From a virus: a DNA stretch of 29,004 bases. Shown here one piece after another: positions 8,816-18,758 of the stretch (positions are counted from its first letter, which is position 1; each line of letters begins with the position of its first letter). Both the position numbers and the translations under genes were made by a program. The notes under the pieces were generated by a model. The model was not told the origin of the DNA and made no database searches. It saw only the letters and a program-made list of their open reading frames with translations. The DNA is taken from positions 1 through 29,004 of the IMG/VR virus record IMGVR_UViG_3300022074_000272; one strand, given 5' to 3'.

Positions 8816-9709
8816 ATGGCTTTAGCACAATATACTCCAAAAGAATACTACAATAGTAAGAACCAAGGTTATTATCAATTTATATCAATTGACGATATTA
8901 TAAGTAATTTTCTTGTTTCTTATGTTGGAGATGATAAAATAATAAAATCTGCAAAAAGGACTGAAATTGCATACCATGCACAAAGAACTTTGCAAGAGCT
9001 AAGCTATGACACTATAGATAATGTTAAATCAATAGAAATTGAAATACCACCATCATTATCATTTCCATTGCCACACGATTTTGTTAGTTATGTAAGAATT
9101 ACTTGTTTAGATGATAATGGTCTTGAAAGACCTTTAAAGCCGACTAACAATACTACAGCCCCAACCCCTTTTCTTCAAGATCAAGATTATAATCTTTTAT
9201 ATGATAATCAGGGTAACGTATTATTAGGCAAAGAATCTGAAGCTTCAAAAAGGTTTAAGGCTCAAAACGACAACGCTACAGGCACCCCAGATCTATCAGA
9301 CACCAAATATTTAGAAGAAGGCGGAGGGATTAATGTTGATTTTGGTAAAAGATATGGTATTAATCCACAAGATGCAAATAGAAATGATACATTTATAATA
9401 GATCAACCAAGAGGTGTTATATCTTTTAGTAGCGGTGTTAAAAACAAAATAATAATTATAAAATACGTGTCGGACGGATTAAATGTTGACGGGGATATGA
9501 AAATACATAAGTTTGCGGAAGAAGCTATGTATAAGTCTATAGCATTGGCTATCATGTCTGCAAAAGCAAATATACCTGAATACCAAGTAAATAGATTAAA
9601 AAAAGAAAAGAAAGCTACAATGCGTTCAGCTAAAATTAGATTAGCTAACATTAATATGGAAGATCTCACTCAAACTATGAGAGGTAAATCAAAACAAATT
9701 AAACACTAA
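8816..9709 (+). CDS. Head-to-tail connector / ring protein (second, tail-tubular-like)
   Basis: A 297-residue protein next to the first ring protein and overlapping the muzzle ATG by one base (TAATG), which suggests coupled translation and shared assembly. Family-like segments include Y-Y-Q-F-I-S-I-D-D-I-I-S-N-F (about 19-32), A-Q-R-T-L-Q-E-L-S-Y-D-T (about 54-65) and P-L-P-H-D-F-V-S-Y-V-R-I (about 84-95). The last of these resembles the loop common to T7 gp11-type tail adaptors. A polar loop at about 105-195 and a basic C-terminal helix (K-K-E-K-K-A-T) complete it. It probably forms a ring between portal and muzzle. No enzymatic motif is visible. Confidence 0.72.
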   Translation: MALAQYTPKEYYNSKNQGYYQFISIDDIISNFLVSYVGDDKIIKSAKRTEIAYHAQRTLQELSYDTIDNVKSIEIEIPPSLSFPLPHDFVSYVRITCLDDNGLERPLKPTNNTTAPTPFLQDQDYNLLYDNQGNVLLGKESEASKRFKAQNDNATGTPDLSDTKYLEEGGGINVDFGKRYGINPQDANRNDTFIIDQPRGVISFSSGVKNKIIIIKYVSDGLNVDGDMKIHKFAEEAMYKSIALAIMSAKANIPEYQVNRLKKEKKATMRSAKIRLANINMEDLTQTMRGKSKQIKH

Positions 9710-12700
9710 TGGCAGAACTTAAGCATACTTTTACGTCGGGGAGAATGAATAAAGACCTCGACGACAGGCTTATACCAAATGGTGAATATATTGACGCATT
9801 AAACGTCAAAGTAGCATCGTCTGAGAGTTCTGATGTGGGAGCTATTGAAAATTTATTAGGTAACGAACAACTATCTGATTTTTATTCAAATGATAGCTCT
9901 GCCGTAACAATAGGTAGTATTTCTTATTCTTTAAAAAATAAAATATATTGGTTTGTAACTTCGGATGAAAGTGATGTTATTTATGAATATGATCAAAAAA
10001 CAAAAGAAACAAATGTTGTAATAAAAGATTCTAAAACTACAGAAACGGTAACTTTAGATCAAATAATATTAACAAGTAATGCTGATTCAGAATTAATAAT
10101 TCAAAATTATAATATAAATGAATTAGAAACAGTTATACAAAAACCTATACCTATTCAAATAGGGGAAGAGGTATTAATTGAACATAATATTGACATTACA
10201 TTGGAAGATCCTTATGTTAATATTTCTATTCCAAAAAATACAATATTAAGAAAAGAACAAAATGGTAATTTAGATCAACTTGTTTTTAAAAATATAATTT
10301 ATGATTTTCCTAAATTAGGTAATATATCCCCGACTGTTACATCTGTTAAATTTGGAATATTAAATTTTTCTAAAAAAAATAAAATTACTGGGATAAACAT
10401 AATAGACGATTTATTATTTTTTACTGATGGATTAAATCCTCCAAGAAGAATTTATATACCTAAATTTAAAAAATATTCTTTAAATAATCCTTCAGGAGAT
10501 ACTGAAATAGAATATAAAACAAAAGATGTAAATGGGGTTGTTAAAACATTAACACAACCTTTTACAGAAGAAGATATTTCTGTAGCGAAAAAAGCCCCAA
10601 TGAATGCTCCTGATGTTGAAGTTTTAAACAGTATAGATGGTGGGTTAACAAGCATTCAAGTTTCTTTAAATTTATTTGAAAAAATTACTGGAAATACAAT
10701 TGAAATAACAAATTTACCTCAAAACCCAATATGGCAAAAAGGAGATTCGGTTGAAATATTTTCTGAAGATACTGATATTCAAATACAGGCTACCGTTGTG
10801 AGTATAACTAACGATGTTTCTTTAAGTAAAAGAATAGTTTTAAGAGTCGATACTGTTGAAGACACAACTACGAACAGTTCTTTCCCTTTTGAGATTGAAT
10901 TAATACAGAAAAAACCTTTATATGAATTAAATTTTCCAAGATTTGCTTATAGATGGAAGTATGACAACGGGGAATACTCAACAATATCTCCTTTTTCTAT
11001 TCCCGCGTTTTTTCCAGGTGATTTTAACTATGATGGCAAAGAAGCTTTCAATAATGGGATGGTAAATAACGCTCAAAAAATAATATTAAAAAATTTTGAT
11101 ATAGGTGGTAAAGATATAAAAGAAATAGATATATTATTTAAAGAAACAAAAAACAATAATATATATGTTTATGAAACAAAAAAGAAAATTGATTTTGATT
11201 CATCTACAACGCCTGGAACTGTTGAAATTGAAAAAGAAAAAATTCATTCTATAATTCCTAATGATCAATTATTAAGGGCTTGGGATAATGTGCCTAAACG
11301 TGCTAAAGCTCAAGAAATAACTGCCAATAGAGTTATATACGGTAATTATTATCAAAACTATGATGTTCATACAGAACCAGATTTTAAAATAGGTATTGAA
11401 GAAAGAACCGACGGATTAAATAAAACTATAAAATCAGATAGAAATTATCAAATAGGTGTTATTTATATAGACGAGTATAATAGGCACACACCTGTTTTAA
11501 CCGGAAATAATAGTAGTATTAAAGTTGCTAAAAAAAATGCAATTACAAAAAACAAATTTAATATATCATTAGAAAATCAGCCGCCTGCTTGGGCTAAATA
11601 TTTTAAATATTATATTAAAGACCCCTCTAATGAATATTATAATTTAGCAGTAGATCGTATTTACCAAGATGAAGAAAACGGATTTACTTATGTTAGTTTT
11701 CCATCTGGCGAAAGAAATAAAATAACAGATGAGCATTATTTATTGTTAAAAAAGAAACACGGTGCTGACGAATTTGTAAATGATACTGCTAATAGGTATA
11801 AAATAATTGACATTAAGTCGGACCCGCCGGAGTTTATTACTAATAGAAAAAGAATTGTTTTATCTCTTGGTGATATAGTTTTTACAGATGACTTAGCCGG
11901 TAGTGGAGGTGGAAATCCAATTACAAATAAATCTAATGCTGAAAATAATGCTCCTTTAACAGACTATGCTTCGGTACAAATAAAACAAGCAAATGGCAGC
12001 TCTAATGGTGTAGAATTGACAGATACAGCTCAAATTAAACCCGGTCGGTATATTTCTTTTGAATACTTAGGAAGGGATTCAAAAAAATATCAAATAAAAA
12101 GACTAAGTCAACATCCTGAAGGGGCTAATGAAATAAAAATTGATTTTGAAGACCCTTTTAAAGAAGATGTAGAAAGAATTTATCAAAAAAATGGCAATTT
12201 AGGGGACACAACTACAAATTTTGGTGTTAATATGAATATTTGGGAAGAATATTCTGCAGCTGGCGATAAAGAATTTGATGGAAGATTTTTTGTTAAATTA
12301 AAAACTAATTCTACCCTTTCTTCCGCTATTGCTTCTCAAGACGTGGGCGGTGTTTCTTATTTAGCAAAAGAATCTGTTTCTTTAATAGGCGTCTATTCAA
12401 AAAATGAAGATTCATATAGAAGTAATAATGGTTATGAAAACAAAGCTAGAGGAAGAAACAATGCACATAGAGAGGCTGTAAATCCTTTCGTGCTATCTGA
12501 TGGCGGTTTAAAAACAGTAGGCTCTACTCCAGAAACAGGTAAACGACATAAGCAAGGAAGTATAGAGTATCATATTAGTTTTGAAGCAGCAACCCGTTTT
12601 TTAAATAATGAAGTTCTTAAATTATCTAAGTTAGCTAAAGTTGGAAATTTTGTTAGGTTTGTTAATGCCGACGGAACACCTCATCATGATACTATTTATG

Positions 12701-15700
12701 AAATAGGCAATGTGCTTATAGATGATCACCGAAGAGGTTTTGGAGGAACTAGAAGGAGAACATATAAGCGTATTCATTTTGCATTTATTGATAAAGATGG
12801 AGATCCTATTAAATTTCTTACAGAAAGTGTTTGTAGAAGAGGCCAGGACACTTGGGGAAAAGAACCTAAAATGGAAGTATTACAAGAAGTTGATGATGAT
12901 GTACAAGATTACATAAAAAACCCCGGCATATTTGAAACCGAACCTTTACAAAGCAAAACAGACTTAGACATATATTTTGAAACTCAAAAAGCGTATAGCA
13001 TAGAAGAGCATGGCCAAACTCATTCTTTAGATTGGTATAACGCTATATGTTTTGGCAATGGGGTTGAATCAAATAGAATAAGGGACGATTTTAATGCTAC
13101 TTTTATTGATTTAGGAGTTAGAGCATCTGCGCCTTTAGCTGAACAATTTAAAGAAGAACACAAATTTAACGGACTCATTTGGTCTGGCATAATAAATTCA
13201 AGATCAGGAACTAATCAATCAAACCAGTTTAATGTTGCTAATCCTATAACAAAAGATTTAATGCCATCATATGGTAGTATTCAAAAACTTTTTGCAAGAG
13301 ATAATGATTTAGTTATATATTGTGAAGATAAAATCGTAAGGGCTTTAGCTGATAAAGATATATTATTTAACGCGGATGGTTCTTCAAATGTTATAGCATC
13401 TAATCGCGTAATAGGCAATGTTATACCTTTTACAGGTGAATATGGTATTTCTACTTTGCCAGAATCTTTTGCTTCATATGGTTTTAGAGCTTATAATGCA
13501 GATCCAAAAAGAGGAGTTATAATAAGATTATCTAAAGATGGTATTACAACAATATCATCTAATTATATGAATGATTTTTTTGATGATAGATTAAAAAATA
13601 ATACTGTTCTTTATTCTTCTTATGATACTTCTAACGGCTTATATAATATAACTTTTGATGGATTAGACACAGTTTGTTTTGATGAAAATGTAAACGGGTG
13701 GGTAACAAGAAAATCTTATATACCTGAGAATGCTATTTCATTAAATAGTACATACTATTCTTATTATGCGGGTAATTTGTGGGAACATGGCAGCACTAAC
13801 GTTCCTAGAAACAATTTTTATAATACACAATACAACTCTGCTGTAGAATTTACAATAAATGATAATCCTTCTACAATTAAAAAATTTAAAACATTAGGAT
13901 ATGAAGGCACATCAGGTTGGATTGCTAAAGAAATACAAACAGACCAAGTAACTGGAACAGAAACATCTTTCAAAGATAAAGAAAATAAGTATTTTGCGAA
14001 TATTACTCAATCAGCAAAAACAATATCTACATTAGATCAAAAGAATTTTTCTGCTCAAGGTATTGGAAAATCGGTGGCAGCAGGTGCAAATTCTTACACA
14101 TCGCAACTTGGTAATGTTTCAAATACAACCGCAACATTTAATTTAAATTTAACTCCAAGCACATTAAAATCAACTGTTGTAACTAAAACACAAGCACCAG
14201 GTGAAGCAATTACTAATGTTGTATTTAAAATATTTGCAGCTACTGGATACCAAATAGATAGTAACGATTTTCAAGGTAATAATTTTAAATTTGAACAAGC
14301 AGCCGTAGATCAAGTTGTTGCAACATTATCTTTAAATGTAACACAACCTACATCCGACTCTTCATTTTCTTATGATGTAGTTGGTAAAACTAAAAAATTA
14401 CCTAGTAAAGTTAATGGTAATTATACTATTTCTGGAGATAATTTTAACTTTACAGAATCAAAAACAGGTACTTTTAATGTTCAAGGTACTTTAGGTATTG
14501 AAAAAATTATTAATAAAAGAATAATAACAGCTAAAAATGGATATTTTTTAACTGATTCGAGCTTTCTTTTAAATAATACTGAAATACAATTACAATTAAA
14601 TAGAATATCTGATACTGTTTATGAAATTATTGAAAGCGTTTTTATTTCTAATAATACGAATACATTAGACTACACAATTACAATAACTCCTTCAGAAATA
14701 GTTGTTTTAGATAAACTTATTTATTCTAAAAATATTGATATAACTGTTTTACCTAATGCAGCAACCCAAAGAATATTAACAGTAAAAGGTGAAAAAGATG
14801 CAGAGGTAAACATATTATTTAGTGGTAATGTAACTGGAACAATAACGGATGTTAATATAAAATTAGATAATACCAATAGAAAAGAAATATTTTTAGATTT
14901 TCCAGCGGGTAATACAGCTGAAACATTTACAATATTGTTTAAAAATTTAAAAGGTACAAAAATAGACACTGGATTTGGAAGTAATACAGTAACTATTTCT
15001 AGAGTAGCTAAAGTGAGAAAAAATGCTGTTCTTGCTATTATTCATTCCAGTACAGCTCAAGAATTTTTTGAAATATCAGATTATATAAATACAGCTAATA
15101 AAAGAGATTTTTCAATTGAATTAACTTTGCCTTCAGGCTCTTATACTATAGGTAAGCAACCAACAAATGCAGATGTTGATTTTGGGTCTAATGATAATAA
15201 TGCAGACATTTCGTTTAATCAAATGACTTTTGCCGCTAGCCCCAATACTAATAAAGTTACAGTTTCAGGAACTTTAAAAATTGATGACTTAATTCAAGAC
15301 GAAACATATACTTTAGATATTAGCAATCTTGTAGGTATTAATGTTACAACTACATTTGATTACGATAATAATTCTAAAGATGGATCAAGCTCTGGTAATT
15401 ATACGGCTGTTTCAACAACTTATACTGTTACAGGGGGTGCAGGATTAATATCAACACCATCAGCAACAGAATATTTTTGGACGCTAACACCTGCATCGGG
15501 GTATTTGTTTAAGGATAGTATTGATGCAGATGATTTTGAGTTTTTAGACAGCGGTAATAATAGTGTATTAAATACCTTTGCCGATAGTAATGAATTATTA
15601 CTTAGAAAAGTAAATAGTACTTTAGAGATTGGTTTTAAATCACAAAATTTTACACAACCTGCAACTAGTCAAACATTTACTATTAGACCTAAAAATAGCA

Positions 15701-17742
15701 CAACACTTACAGAAACTAAACCAGCAACTAGTGCTCCCTTTGTCACTTTACAAGTAAGATTTGAAGGTAAATTAGACGATATTGATGCTGCAGAATTTGC
15801 AATACCTACGGCACTCTCTTCTCAATTAAATAATAATCCAACTGGTTTATCAAATCATACTGTTAATGCAAGAGCTACTAATTTACCTCATAATGCAAAT
15901 TATTTATTTCAAGCCGTAATACCCGTAGGTGTATTAAAAGATTATGGAGTAATTGACCCAAATGATTTTTCAGATGCAAGTAAATTTAGGTATACAGAAG
16001 TTCATGGTGCTTCTAAACTTGCACAGCCTTCTGGTTCCGCTACATATAATTTATTTACTGCAAATTCTTCTACACAAGCAATTACAAGTAAATATTCTTA
16101 TAATACAACCACACATGAACTAACTATTAATATATTAGTTAATTTACAAAGCGACGCAACTTCTGTAATGTTAAAAGCTACTATAGAAGGAGTATTACAT
16201 TCTGACAAAAAATACGACGGCACAACTCTTGTTGATAAATATCATTTAGTATCAGCAAAATCAGATGTTGATTGCACTCATCAACCCGGTAATAGCAATG
16301 AAAATGTTAAACAATATTCAACAAATGACGCTACAAATAGCAGCTTCCCAAAATATTGGGTTACAGACAAAACATTACCTGATGGTAGTAAAATATATAA
16401 ACAAGAAAGCGCTAGTGTTGCAAAACCTGGTTTATTATATGGTGCAGGATTATCCACACAATCTTTTATAGTCGCAGGTGATAAAAGTTTATATAATTCT
16501 AATAATGGTGTAATAACTAAAAAAGAAATTTGTCAAATTATTACTAAAAATAGCAGTGGCGTTGTAACAGATCCTGTTGATTTAATGCAATATGATTATG
16601 ATTGGCATCCTGGGTTTTATCAACACAATGTATACAAAGACACTGCTGAAAATTATATTAATATTAAAAGTGAAATTTACAAAGATACCCTTGTAAAAAT
16701 TAAAGGCCGATGGAAAGTACATGATTTTGATGATACTGATCCTTCTTCAGGCATAAATGTTATTTATAATGATTTTGCAACACCTACAATATGGAGTTCC
16801 CAAAACCAAGTTCCTAATGGGAGTGGAAGTGTAGGGGCACTTAATCCTATAATGTCTTCTTTAATTAATTATAATATTGTAAAAAATCAATTGCAAAGTG
16901 AAGCCGGCATATCTAGTGTATTTGTAAATGATAAAATTAAAATTATTTCAGATCCTTATTTAACTAATTATGGTGAATTAGAAGCTACAATATATTTTGA
17001 TAAAGATGGTATAGGCGTATTTCCAGCAGAGGTATATAGAGGCAAAAGAGGTTATAGAATTTATATAGAATTACAAAATGTTCTTGACCAAACATATATA
17101 AGGCTTCGTAAGCTTTTTTTAAGTCAAGGATATAGTTTAGCAAATGCAGAAGCAAAGGCTCGTACTCAAACGCCAGCTATTGGCCAATATGGCATGAGTC
17201 TTTATCCTAGAATAAATTTACAAGCAGTTGCTTTATATAGACCTTTTGTGGATCTTTCTATTGCACTTAGTGTTAGTAATAGTCGTTCAGGAAAAAATAG
17301 AGGACTTTATGCAACACAGGGATATCTTACTCATATAGGAGGCGGTCAATATTCAATTTCAGGTTCTAGTGGTTTTACACAAATAAGCAGCGTACAAAGT
17401 TATTATGGATTAAAAACAGTAAAACTTTTAGCAGGGCCTAGCAGCGGAAGTGTTACACCGGTATACCCTTATTGGGATGGCAATGTAGATTGGCCTTTTC
17501 AAGGATTAAGGCGTGTGGGTGCTGGTACTTATTCAGCTCATGCTATAGATCCGGCTACAAATAAACCTTTATCGGCTAAATTATATTCTATTCTTGGCGC
17601 AAGCACTATATCAACAGGTAAAAGACAAAGTTTATTTTACAATTCATATAGAACCGACATAAGATTAATTAGATCGGAATTACAAGGAGGAGATGGTATA
17701 GCAGCTGAAAATACTGATTATTGGAAATATGAAATTATATAA
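9709..17742 (+). CDS. Giant stabilisation / muzzle (tail) protein with adhesin-like extension
   Basis: A 2677-residue structural protein that should seal the portal and form the distal part of the short tail. The start is marked by M-N-K-D-L-D-D-R-L (about 14-22) and by P-N-G-E-Y and D-A-L-N-V just after, the hallmark of the stabilisation/muzzle family in crAss-like and marine podovirus-like phages. The family-like core seems to end near residue 1425, at a K-D-K-E-N-K-Y-F-A-N motif. About 1430-2150 is Ser/Thr/Asn-rich beta sequence with several loosely repeated segments. About 2150-2677 is a further unrepeated domain with aromatic and Gly/Ser-rich stretches. This extension suggests host binding. 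It overlaps the preceding stop by one base and is followed two bases later by the next gene. Core assignment is good; the extension's role is inference. Confidence 0.82.
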   Translation: MAELKHTFTSGRMNKDLDDRLIPNGEYIDALNVKVASSESSDVGAIENLLGNEQLSDFYSNDSSAVTIGSISYSLKNKIYWFVTSDESDVIYEYDQKTKETNVVIKDSKTTETVTLDQIILTSNADSELIIQNYNINELETVIQKPIPIQIGEEVLIEHNIDITLEDPYVNISIPKNTILRKEQNGNLDQLVFKNIIYDFPKLGNISPTVTSVKFGILNFSKKNKITGINIIDDLLFFTDGLNPPRRIYIPKFKKYSLNNPSGDTEIEYKTKDVNGVVKTLTQPFTEEDISVAKKAPMNAPDVEVLNSIDGGLTSIQVSLNLFEKITGNTIEITNLPQNPIWQKGDSVEIFSEDTDIQIQATVVSITNDVSLSKRIVLRVDTVEDTTTNSSFPFEIELIQKKPLYELNFPRFAYRWKYDNGEYSTISPFSIPAFFPGDFNYDGKEAFNNGMVNNAQKIILKNFDIGGKDIKEIDILFKETKNNNIYVYETKKKIDFDSSTTPGTVEIEKEKIHSIIPNDQLLRAWDNVPKRAKAQEITANRVIYGNYYQNYDVHTEPDFKIGIEERTDGLNKTIKSDRNYQIGVIYIDEYNRHTPVLTGNNSSIKVAKKNAITKNKFNISLENQPPAWAKYFKYYIKDPSNEYYNLAVDRIYQDEENGFTYVSFPSGERNKITDEHYLLLKKKHGADEFVNDTANRYKIIDIKSDPPEFITNRKRIVLSLGDIVFTDDLAGSGGGNPITNKSNAENNAPLTDYASVQIKQANGSSNGVELTDTAQIKPGRYISFEYLGRDSKKYQIKRLSQHPEGANEIKIDFEDPFKEDVERIYQKNGNLGDTTTNFGVNMNIWEEYSAAGDKEFDGRFFVKLKTNSTLSSAIASQDVGGVSYLAKESVSLIGVYSKNEDSYRSNNGYENKARGRNNAHREAVNPFVLSDGGLKTVGSTPETGKRHKQGSIEYHISFEAATRFLNNEVLKLSKLAKVGNFVRFVNADGTPHHDTIYEIGNVLIDDHRRGFGGTRRRTYKRIHFAFIDKDGDPIKFLTESVCRRGQDTWGKEPKMEVLQEVDDDVQDYIKNPGIFETEPLQSKTDLDIYFETQKAYSIEEHGQTHSLDWYNAICFGNGVESNRIRDDFNATFIDLGVRASAPLAEQFKEEHKFNGLIWSGIINSRSGTNQSNQFNVANPITKDLMPSYGSIQKLFARDNDLVIYCEDKIVRALADKDILFNADGSSNVIASNRVIGNVIPFTGEYGISTLPESFASYGFRAYNADPKRGVIIRLSKDGITTISSNYMNDFFDDRLKNNTVLYSSYDTSNGLYNITFDGLDTVCFDENVNGWVTRKSYIPENAISLNSTYYSYYAGNLWEHGSTNVPRNNFYNTQYNSAVEFTINDNPSTIKKFKTLGYEGTSGWIAKEIQTDQVTGTETSFKDKENKYFANITQSAKTISTLDQKNFSAQGIGKSVAAGANSYTSQLGNVSNTTATFNLNLTPSTLKSTVVTKTQAPGEAITNVVFKIFAATGYQIDSNDFQGNNFKFEQAAVDQVVATLSLNVTQPTSDSSFSYDVVGKTKKLPSKVNGNYTISGDNFNFTESKTGTFNVQGTLGIEKIINKRIITAKNGYFLTDSSFLLNNTEIQLQLNRISDTVYEIIESVFISNNTNTLDYTITITPSEIVVLDKLIYSKNIDITVLPNAATQRILTVKGEKDAEVNILFSGNVTGTITDVNIKLDNTNRKEIFLDFPAGNTAETFTILFKNLKGTKIDTGFGSNTVTISRVAKVRKNAVLAIIHSSTAQEFFEISDYINTANKRDFSIELTLPSGSYTIGKQPTNADVDFGSNDNNADISFNQMTFAASPNTNKVTVSGTLKIDDLIQDETYTLDISNLVGINVTTTFDYDNNSKDGSSSGNYTAVSTTYTVTGGAGLISTPSATEYFWTLTPASGYLFKDSIDADDFEFLDSGNNSVLNTFADSNELLLRKVNSTLEIGFKSQNFTQPATSQTFTIRPKNSTTLTETKPATSAPFVTLQVRFEGKLDDIDAAEFAIPTALSSQLNNNPTGLSNHTVNARATNLPHNANYLFQAVIPVGVLKDYGVIDPNDFSDASKFRYTEVHGASKLAQPSGSATYNLFTANSSTQAITSKYSYNTTTHELTINILVNLQSDATSVMLKATIEGVLHSDKKYDGTTLVDKYHLVSAKSDVDCTHQPGNSNENVKQYSTNDATNSSFPKYWVTDKTLPDGSKIYKQESASVAKPGLLYGAGLSTQSFIVAGDKSLYNSNNGVITKKEICQIITKNSSGVVTDPVDLMQYDYDWHPGFYQHNVYKDTAENYINIKSEIYKDTLVKIKGRWKVHDFDDTDPSSGINVIYNDFATPTIWSSQNQVPNGSGSVGALNPIMSSLINYNIVKNQLQSEAGISSVFVNDKIKIISDPYLTNYGELEATIYFDKDGIGVFPAEVYRGKRGYRIYIELQNVLDQTYIRLRKLFLSQGYSLANAEAKARTQTPAIGQYGMSLYPRINLQAVALYRPFVDLSIALSVSNSRSGKNRGLYATQGYLTHIGGGQYSISGSSGFTQISSVQSYYGLKTVKLLAGPSSGSVTPVYPYWDGNVDWPFQGLRRVGAGTYSAHAIDPATNKPLSAKLYSILGASTISTGKRQSLFYNSYRTDIRLIRSELQGGDGIAAENTDYWKYEII
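14100..15720 (+). repeat. Diverged beta-sandwich-like protein repeats in the muzzle extension
   Basis: Several segments share a loose pattern: a short beta strand, then a Gly-Tyr turn, then an Asp/Ser acidic loop and a Phe-rich strand. Examples start near residue 1505 (F-K-I-F-A-A-T-G-Y-Q-I-D), 1601 (I-T-A-K-N-G-Y-F-L-T-D) and 1920 (T-P-A-S-G-Y-L-F-K-D). A weaker copy is near 1799. Thr-rich strands ending in I-T-P or I-R-P separate them. DNA identity between copies is low, so the repeats are old. They resemble immunoglobulin-like modules of adhesins, but no named domain is claimed. Confidence 0.5.
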
Positions 17743-17744
17743 TT

Positions 17745-18068
17745 ATGGCAAACTTAACTATAAACTTTGATAAAAATATAAATACTTCTTTACAGAAAGG
17801 AGATACCGTGCTATTTTTGAAGAATGGTTCTTTAATAGAATTAGGCATATGCCAATCTGTAGCAACAGATAGATTAAGTTTTGTGGTGGATGTTAGTTCA
17901 ACAACGCCTAGACCAGTTATTGGTGATTACTTTATGTTTGCTAAAAATAACGTAATAAATAGTAGTGGACTCATTGGCTATCAAGCCACTATAAAAATGG
18001 AAAATGATAGCACCGATTTTTGTGAATTATACGCTGTGAACAGCGAAACAATGTTTAGTAGTAATTAA
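17745..18068 (+). CDS. Small conserved virion-module protein, unknown function
   Basis: A 107-residue, mostly beta protein. A central D-Y-F-M-F-A-K-N-N-V-I-N-S-S-G-L-I-G-Y segment (about 61-79) and the following E-N-D-S-T and E-L-Y-A-V-N-S-E stretches match a small family I recognise from several kinds of marine phage, always near tail genes. No function is known to me. It lies two bases after the muzzle gene and two bases before the Gly/Gln-rich protein, so it is in the same transcript and probably a small tail or tail-assembly component. No membrane segment or Cys pair is seen. Confidence 0.7.
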   Translation: MANLTINFDKNINTSLQKGDTVLFLKNGSLIELGICQSVATDRLSFVVDVSSTTPRPVIGDYFMFAKNNVINSSGLIGYQATIKMENDSTDFCELYAVNSETMFSSN

Positions 18069-18070
18069 TT

Positions 18071-18748
18071 ATGAGAAATACACCTTTAAAATCAATATTA
18101 GACAATTCTCCTTTAAAACAAGCTGAAGAAGCTGCCGGTGGCGGTGGTGGTGGTGGTGCGTTTGGACAAATTGCAGGCGGACTAGCAGGTATTGCCGGTG
18201 GCATTATAGGCGGCCGTGCTCGAAGAAGAGAACAAAGAGCCGCAAAGGCAGAGCTTGCTCAAAGAAAATCAGAATATGAAAACTTTGAATTTAAAGATCC
18301 ATCAGCAAATCTAACAAATACATTTGAAGATTTAACTGTAAACCAGCAACAAGCAAATTTTGCTTCTCAACAGCAACAACAAGGCCTGGCAGGCACATTG
18401 TCTGGTTTAAGAGGAGCAGCAGGTGGTAGTGGTATTGCTGCATTGGCACAAACACTAGCCCAACAGCAATCTACAAATTTACAACAATCATCGGCAAGTA
18501 TTGGGCAGCAAGAAAGAGCTAACCAAATGGCTAGTGCGAGAGGCCAACAAGGCTTGCAAAGAGCAAGAGCCGCTGGACAGCAAGCAAAAGAAGCTAAAGA
18601 ATTTGGAAGAACGGAACAATTATTAGATGCTGCATCACAAAGAAAAGCAGCTGCGGACGCAGCAAGAAAAGCGGCTACAGAAGGATTAGTAGGCGGTATT
18701 GGAAATGTAGTTGCTGGTGGCGCAAGACTTGCCGCTGGCGGAATGTAA
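18071..18748 (+). CDS. Gly/Gln/Ala-rich putative internal virion protein
   Basis: A 225-residue low-complexity protein. After a short polar start come a run of glycines (about 23-30), a glycine-zipper-like segment (G-G-L-A-G-I-A-G-G-I-I-G-G, about 36-48), a basic patch (R-A-R-R-R-E-Q-R) and a long Gln/Ala/Ser helix-forming region with D-L-T-V-N-Q-Q-Q-A near 90. It ends in another Gly/Ala helix. The D-L-T-V-N-Q-Q-Q and G-S-G-I-A-A-L-A-Q stretches match a family common in marine tailed phages. Glycine-zipper helices can insert in membranes, so a role like the T7 internal core proteins (ejected, helping DNA cross the envelope) is plausible but unproven. It stands just upstream of the other proposed internal proteins. 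Confidence 0.65.
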   Translation: MRNTPLKSILDNSPLKQAEEAAGGGGGGGAFGQIAGGLAGIAGGIIGGRARRREQRAAKAELAQRKSEYENFEFKDPSANLTNTFEDLTVNQQQANFASQQQQQGLAGTLSGLRGAAGGSGIAALAQTLAQQQSTNLQQSSASIGQQERANQMASARGQQGLQRARAAGQQAKEAKEFGRTEQLLDAASQRKAAADAARKAATEGLVGGIGNVVAGGARLAAGGM

Positions 18749-18758
18749 AATTTAAATT

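Noticed and set aside
9709-17742. Possibility that the 2677-codon frame is a misassembly or fusion of several genes
   Set aside because: The frame is uninterrupted, composition is even and no internal start with leader is evident. Giant muzzle proteins are normal in this phage type.
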